A stretch of 64,000 nucleotides of DNA from positions 26,694,545-26,758,544 of the forward strand of contig NC_135775.1 in the NCBI RefSeq assembly GCF_028453695.1, in the 5' to 3' direction. The DNA comes from Augochlora pura. Its lineage: Eukaryota; Arthropoda; Insecta; Hymenoptera; Halictidae. Made by a program: the position numbers and the translations under genes. Position 1 is the first letter of the stretch; each line of letters starts with the position of its first letter. Below are positions 23,723 through 37,745 of this stretch, in pieces. The notes below the pieces were generated by a model. The model was not told the DNA's origin. It was given only the letters and a program-made list of their open reading frames with translations, and ran no database searches.

Positions 23723-26700
23723 TTAAGATTCGATGGGTCGATTGAACTGAGCAGCTAAGCGACGTTTCCCCGTAAATACTGCAAAAGGTGAACATTGATA
23801 TAGAAATGATCATTTAAAGAATAATTGATTGAATGCTAGCTAATTATATACATTGCTTCGTGGGAGTGATTTGTTTCTCGTTATCGGTATCATCAATCTC
23901 CGTGTTGCTGCTATCGTTGTCAGAATTTTTGGGGGCAATTGTACTTGTTGTTGCTTTATTTACACGTTTTCCTTGCTTATCCCCGGAAATCTGCGTGCTT
24001 ATAATATTTTCTGTTAACACATTCTTCTTTGGAGTTAACGATAACGAAGGTAGTGGTAGTTCGGAAGGATGAGGAGCCACAACCAAGTTGCGTTTCGAGG
24101 AAAAGTAAGGGGATGTGCGTGGATTCAAAGGATTCGCAGCAGCCGGTAGCAGATTCTTTGTTGGTGAAAGCAAGTTGGAAGCGCTATCACCGGACACAAT
24201 TTGACTCCAAGAGGGAGGCAAGGTTAATGGAGGAACCTATAGAAATTTAAATAATAATCAAATGAAATATATTAATCCTTAATATGACATCAAGAAGTAT
24301 TTACTCACTTGTACATTAGTATGTTCATGCTGTGGATACGTGAATTTGGTGGGAGTAGTCCACACTGAAGATTCCCACCTATCTTTGTGCTCCTACGATT
24401 CAAGAAAATCTTATTGTTATTTCAAATAGCATCGTATTAAAAAAAGAAATGGAGGCTCAAAGAATACCTCGGGCGGAGAATCTGGTTTTGGTGGCGGTGG
24501 TGGAAAAGTGGATGATACAATAGGAGTACGCATCAAGCTTTTGAGAAAGATTTCACTTCCACTCTCTTGCAACGACCAATCAATCAATTGATCATTTGAC
24601 GACGTCGACGTCTTCCAATACGTGTCAGATTCTTTGGACCAAAGAGCAGTTTCATCGGATTGCTTCCAAGGAATATGAATTTCGGTATTTTGTCCTGTCC
24701 ACTTCAACGAGCAGGATAATGGATTGTTAGAAACATTGACGTGGGATGAGGAATCGCTTTCAAACGATTCATTGCTGGAATCTGTATCACGATACGACGA
24801 TGCTGACGTGGAAGCAGCGGGTGGCAATGGTATACCAACAGCTATCGAGAAAAGAAAATATATCGTTTAAAATATAAATGATTTAACATTTCAACAATCA
24901 CAGTTACAGAAGTCATTTACCAGCAAGTTTCTTGTTTAGTTGTATAATTGTTTTCTTACGGTGCGTTAACTGTATGGTGACTGTACAAGATAAGGTTTGC
25001 AGAAGTGCGAACACTGTTGAAAACCCGTATTTTGCAGGCTTACAAACAGAGCCTATAGTTGTCAGATATGCATTCTCGAATTGCGGAAGTCGCAATGTTC
25101 CACCATAATTCATCATCACACGGTATAAGTCACAAGCGAAACAATGTAATGGAGTAAGCTCTATATATTCCTCGTTATTTACCGTTGTAAACTAAAATCG
25201 TAATTTCTATTGCGTGAACTGATCATTTCGAAATTCATTGTATTACCATCCGTTCTGAGAATTACCTGGACAACGTTCGACAGACTTTGTTTCACCTCGG
25301 CCATATTGCATAGCTTCAAATAATACTGGCTGTACAATTGTTGGAACTCTTTGAGCGTCGTTCTGTGTTCAGGTTTCTCCATCAATACCCGACGGCATTG
25401 TAAAGTTAATTGTTGCAAATGAGACTTGTCTATCATCGTAACTGCAGGGCCAGTCGCCAAATACACCACCTGGAAATTAATGTGTTGTTACTTGACGTAA
25501 ATTAAAAGCAAATTCTTTTGAGTTTTGATCTTATGAGCCGAAATCTACTTTTACTGTATCTCCGAGTTTCTGTATAAGTTGCTGGATAGATGCGCAATCG
25601 AATAATTCTGGTTTCAGCGCGTAACCAAACTGTCTGAGAAAACATTGTGGTATGTTGGAGATACTGAGACAACCTTTTGATCGTACGATCAGTTTTGACA
25701 TTTGTTCGGAAAGTACACGGACACCTTCTTTTTCCGTCAGGGAGATCTGTCGCTCTCCTGTATTGTTGTCTTCGATCTTGACCACATCTGGTATGGCCTC
25801 GAACAGCTCGATCAATTTGGTAAAACCATAATCGGACACACGGCACTGATGGCCAAAATGGTGATGATACGAGGGCACAAATTTATTAAACTGCATTCTA
25901 CAATGTGGTGCGTGTCGTAATAATTCTACAACCTGTGCAAAGGATCGATATATTTCAATTATAATACGACTGTATCTGCAATTTAGCTCAGATTCAGTTA
26001 GACTACGGAATTTACGCAGTTATGACAAAACTAGAAGAATATTTTTATTTTGCATAAAAATCTGCTGATTGGTCATTAATATTCTACCTCTACAGCGAAT
26101 TGCTTTGTTCGTTCAACCTCTTCCGCAGTTTGTTCTCGTTTTGGTATTGCTATCATTTTATCTCCGCCATTGATCGCGGTGACGACGACAGTGTTTTCAG
26201 ACACTTCGCTAAGAATATCTTTAATCTCGCAAACTCCATAATCAACAATGTCCCATGGTTTGGCTGCAAACATTACTCCCATTATTTGCACTCTCATACA
26301 GTAGAATGTTTTAGCAAACGAAAAAATGGTTTTACCTATTACTCTGGCATAAACACTCGGAAATTCGGATAGCGCTACTTGTTTGCTGGCTTTCGATTTT
26401 AGAACTCTTAACAAATCAGAAGTAAAGCGACGCACTTGGGCTCGGTGGGACAATGTTACCACTCGATTGTTTCCTTCACCCATCACCTAAAACAGGCAGT
26501 GCTTGTAATTTAAACGAAAACTCGTCAAAACTAGAATTTACCTGTACGGTATGTGTAAGCGCTTCCAATAAGTCGATAAGTTTAGTGAACCCGTAATCGG
26601 CAACTCTACATTGTCGTCCAAAATGATGGTGATATGCTGGTATAAATCGATTAAACGGCAATTGGCAGTGAGGAGCAGTTTTCAGAAGATCGACCAACTC

Positions 26701-29700
26701 GCGACTGAATAGTGCTAATTGATTAGCAAGTGGTGGACTTACGCACTTGTTTTCTGGAGATTAATATAGTTCATTGATCAGTAAAGAATAAAGAAGAAAA
26801 TTTATACGTTATTCAAAAGATCTTACCTTCATGATTATTATCCTGAGGTTTGTTCCCTGTCCAAATAAGATATTTAACGCTACCCATGCCTTGCTTCAAT
26901 TCTACGCAAGGCAAACAAGACACCAAATGTTCTAAAGGGACTCCGTTTTCAATTACTTGTAGTTTTTCTTTGAATTCGGCCTCATAGCAATTGGGCAAGC
27001 TGAAACAATGAATCACGAATAGATTTAATGAAAGAGATGCAATACGAAATTCTTAAAATAACGAGTTTATAAATGATATACCTAGGTAGTGGTAAACTTC
27101 CGTTATGTGTGCTTAGCAACTGATGTATGCGTGAATCAAGAACTTTCAAAGAAATGTTTACATTAGGAAGCGAGGCTACTTTCTGCTCAGCCCATCCTTT
27201 ATCCGACCATGGCTTTACCATATGAATGGCGCAATACGGTAGTTCCACTTGTTCTTCCTAAAATTAAAAGATTTCTTTTTATCTTGTGTTACAATATATA
27301 TAATACAAACATGCACTTATATATATATTATTATTATTTCAGTAACTTGTCATCGCTTTAAACTGTCGTCACAGCTTCTCGACGGCAAAAGGAACAGTAG
27401 CTCTACTATTACTAGAAAAGCTAAAACTCGGCTTGTTTTGCATCATTTGATTATAGTAGTATAATAAATTCTCGTTGAAGCTATAAATTTGAATATACCT
27501 GAACTGTATTATTGAGACAAGGTGATGGAGTATTACGGTGGTCCGGATTCAGAGAAACCATCCTACCACCAGGATTTTCGGTGACGATACAAACATCTTT
27601 CATTTTGTAGAGTTCCGAAACGCTGATGGAAATCATGAAGCGACTCTCATACATTTCACGGAATTTGAAAAGCGGAAGCTTGTGTCCTGGTACTTCTTGT
27701 AATAACATCACAATCTGAGCTCGTATTACCTGAGGACTTGCTCTACCGCTATGAGCATATGATATTAAAATACGTTTATAGCCAACTTTGTGTCGGTGTA
27801 ATTGGGAAATTGCGTATTGAGCGTCTGACAAAGAAGGCACTTTGACGCTAGCAGCAAAATTGCCATCGGATTGTGTAAAAATTGAGATGTTTAATACCTG
27901 AAAACATAAGTGTATATGGAAACGAGTATAGGTATTTACCTCGCTCTAACAGGACGAAAAAAAATTAGATGAATTAATAATAATACCATTACATGCTCCA
28001 GAAAGATTGAGGCAAGCATGTGCCTCATCTTTTTTGGAATAATACTTTGGTCTAGATTCGTTACTTGTAATTCAATAGGCGTACAAGTTTCGTTGCTTAT
28101 TGAACTTCCATTTTGACTACTGATTGGATTGAAGAATTTCTGAAATGGCAAAGATCGTATGCGAAATGACAAAAATCCTATAAAATTAAAATTTGAAAAA
28201 TAAATTACCTCTACTTCTTCGTTCTCTGCATCGCTTGGTTGATAAGGAGACGTGTAATTGTTTTGCTGGTTAGTTATTTGAACGGAACTTTCGTACGGCG
28301 ACGGTGTTCTAGCATTTCGCACAGAGGTAGATTGTTGATTCTTAAAACATAAAAGCACAAAAATTAAACCATACGCAAATTCTTTCGTGAATATTGCGTA
28401 TTATATCATACTTGTCCACCCCATTGATTTCGTTCTCGCAGTTGTACATCGCACATTGGCGATGGACTACGGCGGTTGAAGGAATTCGTTTGAGAGTGCC
28501 CGTTTCCATTGAAATTCGCTGAAACATTTAACAAAGGTTGCTGCTGTCTCGGACCTGTCCACTCCGAAGATTGGACAAAAGAGTTATGTGTTCCTCGTAT
28601 ACGTCGCAAGCTCTCTGGAGTTCGAGAGGATACATTATTTGTGACTGTATTATCCCGTGCCTGCGGGATATGAATTCTTCTACTAAGTAATTTTTTCTCC
28701 ACCTTCAAATTATTAGTTATTTATCATTAAAAACAGCCATGGTAAAATCTGAAAACGGTACGAACAATTTTACATACTTTATACTGTTCTTCCCACATGT
28801 GACCAAATTGTTGGGAACTGGAGATTTGCCAAAATAACGGAGACTGGACCCTTGCAATTTCATTATAGGTTCTATTAAATGTTACGTTATTATTACTCGA
28901 ATACGGCCTCCCAACGAAGATTGATGGTGGTAAAATCAATCTATAAAGGAGAAATATAAAAGATGAAAGTGAAACGTTTCTATTAATTATATGATAATCA
29001 TTTGTTTTGATAAATCAGATAAGATCAAAGATAAAACCTCATTGCCCGAATCAGCAAGGATAATTATCTACTCGCGACTCAAAGGCTCTGATCTCGGATT
29101 TCATCATTTGTAAAAGATTATTTGTATATTATTGATTACTTTATTATAATATTAGCTACTTATTAGCCTTTTGAAAGTCGTTAGACTTTCTATAAACTCT
29201 GTTGTATCTAAAAGGAGTTTCAAGATTTTCTTTCAGGTGATGGTCTCAAAAAAAAAAAAAAAATGAACTGACTATATTACTCTAAGATAACTTGTTGGCT
29301 CATAAATCAAATTGATAAAATAGTTGAAGAGCTGATACAATGCATAAGATTACCCTGGTGGAGCAGAGACAGGAGCACAATGAGCACTCCATGCTGAAGC
29401 ATATGATCCAATAACTGGAGACGATGACTGATAATGTTGCATTGGAAGGGCTCTTCCACCCGTCACAGAAGCACTCGCACTATACATTTGTTTTGAGGAA
29501 CTAATTGGAATTTCTGATTCACTCACTGCACGATTTCTGTTAGTAATGTTTCCTTCGATCATAAATCATTATGTTGTTAATGCATATCACATATCGATTT
29601 ATATATATAATATTCGAATTAATTACCTTGAAATTTCTGAAAATAATTCCTTTTCTCCTCCGGAAATTTTACCGAAATTTTCGAACCAAGGACAAATTCT

Positions 29701-31786
29701 CCATCCATACGTTTCTGAGCCCTAGCAAAAAAAGTCACGTTGTTATTGAGCATAGCTGACTAACTGTAATTACAAGGTTCCGCTACAGATGATAATCAAA
29801 TTTGTCTATAAATGACCTTTGGAGGACACAGGACACTGGCCACATAATATATCATATTTATGATATAAACGATATAAATTTGAAATTTATTTAATTGACT
29901 CTAGAGGCCTATGTACAATATGTTTGAATAGATTCTCCTAGCTTAAAATACATCATTTTATTCTTTAACATATACGCGCTATTAACTTACCCTGCGAATA
30001 AATAAAATCATTGGATCAAGTCAACATCGTAATACACATAAAATAAAACTATAAATAACAACGATATATCGGATAATAACTTTCAACGATAACAGCACGG
30101 TTTACATAAATGAATCAAATATATTGTACAAATCAAAATTATAATCTTTCTACAGTACCACTATGTTCGTTACATTGCTGACCAGAGTTTGAAATCTATC
30201 TTATTTATGTATTTGTCCCTACTACTCGGTACATAGATTTTTTTCTGAATACAACATAGTCCAATGAGGTAGCAGTAATTACTAATGGCTGATTGGTCCT
30301 ACAATAGGCGGGCTACTTAAACCTGAGTGTAATATATATATATATACATATATATATACATATACCTTTCTGCAAAAATTTGTGAAGTAAAACGTACAAC
30401 TGCATTAGTCGATTGGATTTCCAATACCCGCCCACCACAGTTTTCTGACAATTGTTTAAGACGACGCTTAATGGACGAAACATCTTTATCTTTAGGTAGA
30501 TTACAAATTAGGAGGTCGTAAAATGCAGTAACCTGTAAGGAACACAAATATGACAAAGTACTAAAAAATGTTAAACCACGAGAAAGTTAGAACTTGCACT
30601 TAATTTATAAAACCACATGTGTTAGTAGTGATTAAGATGAACAAATTGACAGAAACATATATACGTGCACAATGTTTAGAATATAAATGAAATCAGAAAG
30701 CATAGAAGTATCAGAAAGGAGTTTATTGAAGCAATGGAAAGAATGAATAAACACAGGCCGTTATTTACTACTGGACCTAATGTGTATTAATGGATCTTTC
30801 ACCTCTATAGTACTGGACGGCAGTGATTCCATAAGTTCAAAAAAGTCATAATGCTCATTGGCACAGAGTATTAATGCATCAGAGGTATTCCTTCCGTGCA
30901 ATAGTATCACATGGAACTTTTTTCTATAACGTAAATCACTGAGATCAGCAGCAAAATTAATATCACTAGATATTAAAATCACAGTTGCTGGACTTCCATG
31001 TATATCTGCGAACCTCCTTATGGACTGTTTCAACTTTTCATCTGCAGCATTTTTACAGCTTCCAGAAACATGTATTAAATTAACCTAATGCAAATAATAT
31101 TAATACTATGTGCCATATCGTGTAAAATCTCAAAAATGTTCACAGTTGAGATAATACCAACTTTTTACAAACACATGCTATAAGCTTACCTGAGCATCGT
31201 TTAACTCTTTCACAACCTGATTAGTCTCCTTCCAAACATCACAAACAACAATAAATTCTGCTTCTTTGTACCTACTAAAAAACTTATCTCTAATTACTTG
31301 CGTTGCTACTATAGCAGACTTTCCTTTAGGAACCTGAAATAAATGAACATGACATTAATATAATAGGTACACATATTTGTACCAAGTAATTAATTTGTTG
31401 GCAATGAAATACAAACCTGACAATTTTCTATGTCCCAAAATACTCCAATAGGTGGTAGATATGCTGGTGAAGTTGGCAATTTGGTTAGGCTATTAGGATG
31501 TAGAAGGGAACAATCATGTTTACGTTGGTTAAACAGTGGTGAATTGGATGCTTTACATTCATTCTCAAAGCTACAATTATTGGTATTATTATCTCTCAAT
31601 GTTTGTGATATGTTGCTCTCATCATTTTGTGATGGAACCTTTTGTGCAGATAATAACTGTAACAGCCTTTCGTTAAGGCCTTCAATTTCATCTTTATCGT
31701 TTGCACAAAGTGCATGATAATCAACACTGTTTCCTTGGCCTGCCATGTGTTTTATAAGGTATCATTTAGTATTCTAAGTATGTAAC
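23723..31786 (-). CDS. MARF1: MARF1 (meiosis regulator and mRNA stability factor 1)
   Basis: The ATG is at 31746 and about 23 coding exons close in phase to the stop at 23723. They are 31417-31746 (exon starts 31786), 31190-31333, 30803-31084, 30366-30532, 29627-29721, 29354-29552, 28778-28940, 28412-28702, 28209-28340, 27993-28139, 27499-27897, 27082-27257, 26827-26999, 26542-26753, 26336-26486, 26088-26263, 25549-25932, 25266-25469, 24921-25191, 24468-24841, 24309-24392, 23852-24236 and 23723-23778. The product is 1664 residues. Order: NYN ribonuclease domain (FWDIENC, then ISSDINF acidic motifs), two RRMs, then about eight LOTUS/OST-HTH modules, two carrying the YHHHFG-QCRV-DYGFTKLI signature. 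In mammals MARF1 is an oocyte endoribonuclease that silences mRNAs and retrotransposons. A non-coding 5' exon appears to end at 31912. Confidence 0.93.
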
Positions 31787-34120
31787 CTGAAAATAACATA
31801 GTACAAGTGACATAGTATGTAAGATAAGCATAGTAGATAAGGTAGACAAAGAAAAGAAAAAAGCACTAGAATTTAAAAATTATTATTATTATCATTAAAC
31901 TGATAAATTACCTGCAATAGTCGGATAATTAGATAGAAAATTTTTCTACAAACACCGATTAATTATGAAAAGATACAAATTAAACAAATCGTTAAAGCAT
32001 CTATTTTGATACTTTCATTACACTTACGTATGCAATAGAATAAGACTTCGAATAAACAAATACGCGTATAATTATATCTTATCTCGAAAATGTTATGCAA
32101 AATTGGTACGAACAACATTCGCAGTGTGATACGATGTAAAAAGATTTGTACGTTACCTAAAACATTAACCCATTATAGTTGGAAAAGTGTCCATAAGAGA
32201 CGCAGATAAACAGAACGTTGCCAAACGTTATATAGACGCAACTTTTTCAACAAGTTTTAATAAATACACGAAATATCGCGCAGAGTTGTCTCGTAAATGT
32301 ATTTATGCATTGTATAGAAATTCATAACTAAAATTCATACCACTGTTGCGTGATCACGCGAACATAGTTATAAATAAGCGCCTCTGGTTATGAAAATTAT
32401 AAACTTAGTTGATACCGACAGGAGGGAAATTCGAATATAAATACAGATTTATATCGTATAGTTATATAGGGATACAATATCGGCCAAGAGGAATAACTGA
32501 GAATATGTAAGGAGATAATGAGATTGTTCCCACGAAATTCTTCCTTGAACCTTTTTTTATTTAGCGAGACTAATCGAGGAATGTAGAGAAAGTCACGTAA
32601 CCTCTCGTAAGTCTCTCTCCAATATCACATGAACTAGACGAGTCACAATAGCAAACCCGGATCTCTCAAGTACAGGACGTCGTAAATCTTTAGACAAGGA
32701 CTTCTCGGAACCATCTCTGACCTCTCTCTCTTACTCAGTCCTCGAGCCGAAATCTTCGCGCGGGGCACACCACTACACCGTTCGTTTCGGCGGGCTTTTT
32801 ATCCCTGCGCGCTCGACTCTCGCGCATCCCCATCCGCACACGCACCGTCGAACCACCAATCATCACCAATCTGCAACCGGAAGACGGGCATCCGACGAAT
32901 CAGCATCCAGCTAGAGGACCCCAATGTTCCTATTGGACAAGGAAGGAAAAAGAAGAAGGAACGCAGGAACAAAACTCGATTCCTCGGGAAAATACGCGGA
33001 CTTTATTTTTGGGAGGCTTGGAGATAACATCTTTATCCAGGAAATGAACTAATAATAAAGGAAATAAACTAACAAATGACACACGAAGGTACACGGTAAG
33101 TACACACAAGTTGGTATGCACACATGTATACATATATGCCATGTTCATGGACCATGGACGCACCAGTCGGAGACAATAGGAACTATGAGACATAACGAAG
33201 GGTTTTGTCCGGCGCTGATTTTCCCTTCCAAGTGCCTATTTCTCCAGCAAATATATACATATACAGGGTGTTCCAAAAGTCACTCGTAATCGGAAAGTGA
33301 AGGTTCCCCAAGGTTATTTGAAGTAACTTTTTCCGTAGCATAAATGCAATCCGTGGTTTTGTTTACGAGTTATTAACGAAAAACACCGACCAGTTAGAGA
33401 CACGTTCGACTGGCGCAAAGCGACCGAACCAATGAGCAAGTCCGTATCCATTTCCTTCGTACTCATAGTTTAACACGTTTGTGGAGAACATAACGCGCGA
33501 AATTACGAATGTGAGGAAATCGTGCGCAACCAACAATTAGTTAATGACTATAATTTTATTACAATTGTCATTTAAAAATTCAAGATTTCTAAACAGTTAT
33601 GACAGCAAAATAAAAAAAGGGCTCCATATTCCAAAAACCAAGATTGAAAACAGCAATATCAAAAATAAAAATTCGGAAATATTATTAGCATTGAAAAGAA
33701 AACATCCAGAAATAGGAATCTGAAAAATAGAGAGAATCTAAAAATAGAAATTCGCTTTTACAAGATAGAATGAAAAATTAACACGAAACCCAATTATTGT
33801 GAATATTGCGATAGAAATAAGAAATGGCAGAAACAAGCTATTCGAAATAGCATGGGAATTTGTAGGAAAGAAGAAAATTGTGTTAATCAGAAATATCATT
33901 TGAATAATTCGCAGTAAAGTGCCTTTTGAATTTACTGCAGACAAAGACTGCGAATTTTACATAGATTATTTATTACTTACTCGTATTTATGTTACAAACA
34001 AATATAAAGGCATATTACAAATATTTTACACAGATATCTCTTAGCTTGGAAGTAATGTCCATTTAACCTAACGATAGTTTATAAAAATATATTCTTTCAA
34101 AATATTTCCACTCAAATTTA
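31787..34120. other. MARF1 5' UTR and promoter, repeat, HROB 3' flank
   Basis: A probable non-coding MARF1 exon ends at 31912 with a GT donor on the minus strand. A GC- and CpG-rich island at about 32740-32890 stands out from AT-rich surroundings and is a good candidate MARF1 promoter. A dispersed repeat begins at 33263. No other gene is supported. Confidence 0.45.
33263..33560 (+). repeat. Dispersed repeat with ACAGGGTGTTCC end
   Basis: It begins ACAGGGTGTTCCAAAAGTCA after a short TA-rich stretch and has no long open frame. The first eight bases equal those of the element at 10721-10920 on the other strand, but the interiors differ. The right boundary is only approximate. Confidence 0.4.
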
Positions 34121-36271
34121 TTATTGTAATGATCCAGCATCACTGCAAATATTGTCCATGTCTATTTGAGATAACATTTCATCATCTGAATCATTTTCGG
34201 TAGTACATAGTATGTTAAATTCTGAATTAGAATTCATGATTAATTTATTATCTTGACCTGTATCATTGTTGATATTTAAATTCAACGAATGTTTTGACTC
34301 GAATGTCTGAGGAGGCGATAATACATTTGTATTCTCAAATTGCATTAATTTTGATCGTATCGAAAGCTTGCTTTTCTCTGTACAAGACACATTTAATTCC
34401 GCTTTCTCGGTTTCCATCTCTACCAGATGGCTATTTACATTATCTCTATCGACATCTATTTCTACGGAGTTAGTCACGTAACTATTGTCACATAACATTT
34501 CTGGTTCCTTATTTTTATTATTCGTTCTCAATATTCTTGATTCGTGTGCAAGTTTTTTAATATTATCTACGTTCGGAGAAAATTTTTTCAAAGCTTTTAA
34601 TAAATCTCTCGATTTTTGTAGTTGTTTGTTTTGCATCTCCTGTTTCTCATTTGTCATTGGAATTTCCTTGAAACTTTGTTGTTTATTATTTTGTTTTACA
34701 TCTTTCAAATCTTTCGAATTTGCACTAATAAAACCCTTTTCGCTTTGCGCATTCGTAATATCGTTGGTAGAAGCGGAAAAAGAAGAATCATCTATGAAAT
34801 CAGAATTTATTGTTTCATTTCTAGATGTGTTCCATTCTGTAGAATCTTCTTTGCTAGAGTGAATCAAGATTTTGTGCAATTGTTCTTCTACAACTTTCGG
34901 AAATACTTCATCTTCTTTCATTTGTGTCTGTTTCTCTTCCATCTTTTCATTTGAAACATTTCCTATACAGTCGATTTTACCTTTGTTGGAGTAAATGGCT
35001 ACTAAACTTGAAGGCGAGATTAGAATATGATATTTACTGCAGGCAAAGGATCCAAAAGTCTTCAACAAACCGGCATTTCGTAATAGTATAACAACGTTCG
35101 ATTCCAGTAAACCCGGATATTTAAGAGGTATGTCCCTATGTACAATTCCTTGAATGCTGTCCGTGAAATCTTTTAAAACAATGGGTGGATTGTCATGACT
35201 GTGATCTATATGTTCAATTATCCCTGCTAAAAAGTCGACCTTTGAACAACTATGTCCATTCACATTTGCCATTTGTTTAACAGTAGCGATTTCGCTTCCC
35301 TTCAAAAAACCATCTGGTAAATCGTCTAACATTGATTGCCAAGCACCTTCTGTGAATAGATTCTTTGTGGTTTGCGAACAATATTCGGGTAAATTTGCTT
35401 CAGTTTGTTCTATTAATTCTTTGCTTTCGTCTAAGCTATTTAAGTATGAAATAGGAATATTAGTATCTATGTCATCTGGCAGTAAACCAGCTGGTCCTGG
35501 AAATCTTCTGATCAGGGCCATTTTTTTATTTGGTTGGACATGAGGAAGCTTAAAGATAGATTTATTTTTCATTTCTAGGAACTTATTACTGGAATTGTCA
35601 ACTAGACTTTTTTGAAAGCTGTTGAAATTGTGTTGTTGCTGTATACAATTATCATTATTGCTTTTAATATGTAATTTGTTCTTCTGCAAATTTAAAGTTT
35701 CTGTATTCTCTATAAGTGTATTTTCTATGTTCTTTTTCTTAAGCATTTCGAGCACAATATGTTTTCTAGGTAATGGATTACTATCACAGTTTTGTGTGTT
35801 ATTTGATTGAGATCTTGTAGAGTTATTATTCTCAGATAACATTGGGAAAATATTACCATTAGATACCTTTTTGTTAAACATGCCAAGTATTAAGTCTTTT
35901 CTTGACATTTTGTCATCATTTTGTGATTCAGTTTTATTAGCAGATTTTTCACACCAGTCTACATTGTAATTAGATGAGATAACAGGATCATTTAAAACTT
36001 CTATTTTACGTCTTTTGGGTTCTACTTCATCATTATCCTCTGTACAACAAATATTACTGTTGTCCACATCATTTAAGAAATCCTAAAAAGCAAATAATTT
36101 TAAATAAAATTAATATCAACATTTTCCTGACGATCGATTTTCTTAGAATTAATATATATTTTGTATTCCTTTAACGAAGGAAATAATGCAATTTATTTAT
36201 ATTTCATTCTGAGTAGCAAATATTTATTTTAAAGTTACCTGATCCAAGTCCCAATCATCAGTTTCAAACAT
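34121..36271 (-). CDS. HROB: HROB/MCM8IP-like homologous recombination OB-fold protein
   Basis: Two coding exons, 36239-36271 (MFETDDWDLDQ) and 34121-36082, give 664 residues. A long, polar, low-complexity N-terminal half leads to the family hallmark RRFPGPAGLLP, followed by an OB-fold region (about residues 215-375) with PLKYPGLLESNVVILLRNAG and FGSFACSKYHILISPSSLVAIY. The C-terminal part is again disordered and Lys/Asn/Ser-rich. In vertebrates HROB (C17orf53) binds ssDNA and recruits the MCM8-MCM9 helicase for DNA synthesis during homologous recombination. The acidic N-terminus with aromatic residues is typical of a short interaction motif. Assignment rests on the PGPAG motif and OB-fold segment. 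The gene is almost intronless, unlike its neighbours. Confidence 0.8.
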
Positions 36272-36942
36272 TTCCTATTTAAGAATTTGAATTTGAATTA
36301 CAATAAATATCTGACCCAAAGCAATCTGCTTTTGCAAACGATAAACTCCGCGATTATAGAATTGTACAGTAATTATTTATACGTTTTGTAAATGATCTGC
36401 GTACATATATACATATATATAAACACAATTTAAAATCACAGCGTCAAATGTATACATATGTACGATATACAATTGATCATAGACTGTATAAATAAGAAAG
36501 AAGTGTGTTCGTATTTTGAAAATACGCCATGCATCTCCAGGCCGCAGATTGATTCGTAACGAGGGTTGATATAGACATTTTCTTTGGTCGAATTGACTGA
36601 CGATTCATTGCTGAGATATTATCAATTGCTGATTGGATGCGTATTAAAATGGGTTTGGGGGGGGGGGGGGGGGGGGGTGCGCGCTACCTTAGAGAGTAAG
36701 AAAAGTATGCATGATTAGATTCAACTACAGTATTCGACAACAAAGGGCAGCCATATTAGAAGGTGGGCGGGTATTTTTAATTTCGACAACACAAATTTCG
36801 AAGTTTCCTAACTTCTTTCTACAATTTAGGTAAGTCTCAATGAAGGGATATTAGACATGCAATCAATGACTAATTTAATGATTTACAAGTAGCAGTGTTT
36901 AACAATATATTTTCTGAGCAGAATGCATGTAGATACATCTTT
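36272..36942. other. Spacer between HROB and DJ-1
   Basis: It holds the HROB promoter and DJ-1 3' UTR on the minus strand. The notable content is a run of 21 G at 36657-36677. No coding sequence is supported. Confidence 0.5.
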
Positions 36943-37745
36943 TTACTTGCATGCTGTATACAATAAACCGTTTGCAACTTTTTCTACAGTTTCTTTGTCA
37001 AGCAACTTTTCCACAATTGCCAAGCCAAAAGCAAATGCAGTTGCTGGACCTCTACTAGTTATAAGATTACCTATAAAGAACAGATACGTGTATCATTGGA
37101 GTATACATTTAAAAAAGGATTCCCTTTTTATTAGCTAATGTATAAATACCATCGGTTACAACTGCAGATTCCAAATATTGATATTCATCTGCCAATTTAT
37201 CTTTCATTGATGGATAAGATGTGAGTTGTTTTCCTTTTGCAATATCATGTGCTTTCAATGCAACTGGCGCTGCACAAATCGCTGCAATAACTCTGTCCTC
37301 TTTCTCTTGTTCTTTTAAAAGTATTCCTACTTCTTGAGACTAGAAATATGTAAAAATAAATTTCGATTTGTGCCTCTTTCATAATTTTTGTATTCCATAA
37401 GTGTAAGTTTAGTCACCGATGCAAAAGCTTCTGAGCCTCCTAAGCCACCAGGCAATATAACAACATCATATTTCTGTTTAACTGCATCTTTCAGATTCGC
37501 GTCAACACAAATTTGAACATCCCTGCTACATTTTATGCATTTTTTCTCAGGTAGACCAGCTACAGTCACGTTGATCTAAAACCGATTTCGAATATTATTT
37601 ATTATACCTCATAAAATGCAATGGAATTTAAGGTTATAATTTGAAAAGGTCCTACTCCTGCTCGTCGTAAAATATCTGTAGTGATTACTGCTTCCATTTC
37701 TTCTGTACCATCAGCAACCAGTAAAATTGCCGTCTTCTTTGCCAT
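36943..37745 (-). CDS. DJ-1: DJ-1/PARK7 protein
   Basis: Four exons close in phase from the ATG at 37745: 37656-37745, 37417-37575, 37150-37339 and 36943-37070, for 188 residues, the normal length. It begins MAKKTAILLVADGTEEME, which includes the conserved Glu of the active site (GTEEME). The nucleophilic elbow is AAICAAP, whose Cys is the oxidisable catalytic residue (Cys106 in human). The GGLGGSEAF and SRGPATAFAF segments are also conserved. DJ-1 protects against oxidative stress and dicarbonyl damage in cytosol, mitochondria and nucleus. The frame stays open upstream to another ATG at 37835, which would add 30 residues (see findings). Reading through the first donor would instead give a short truncated protein. 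Confidence 0.95.
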
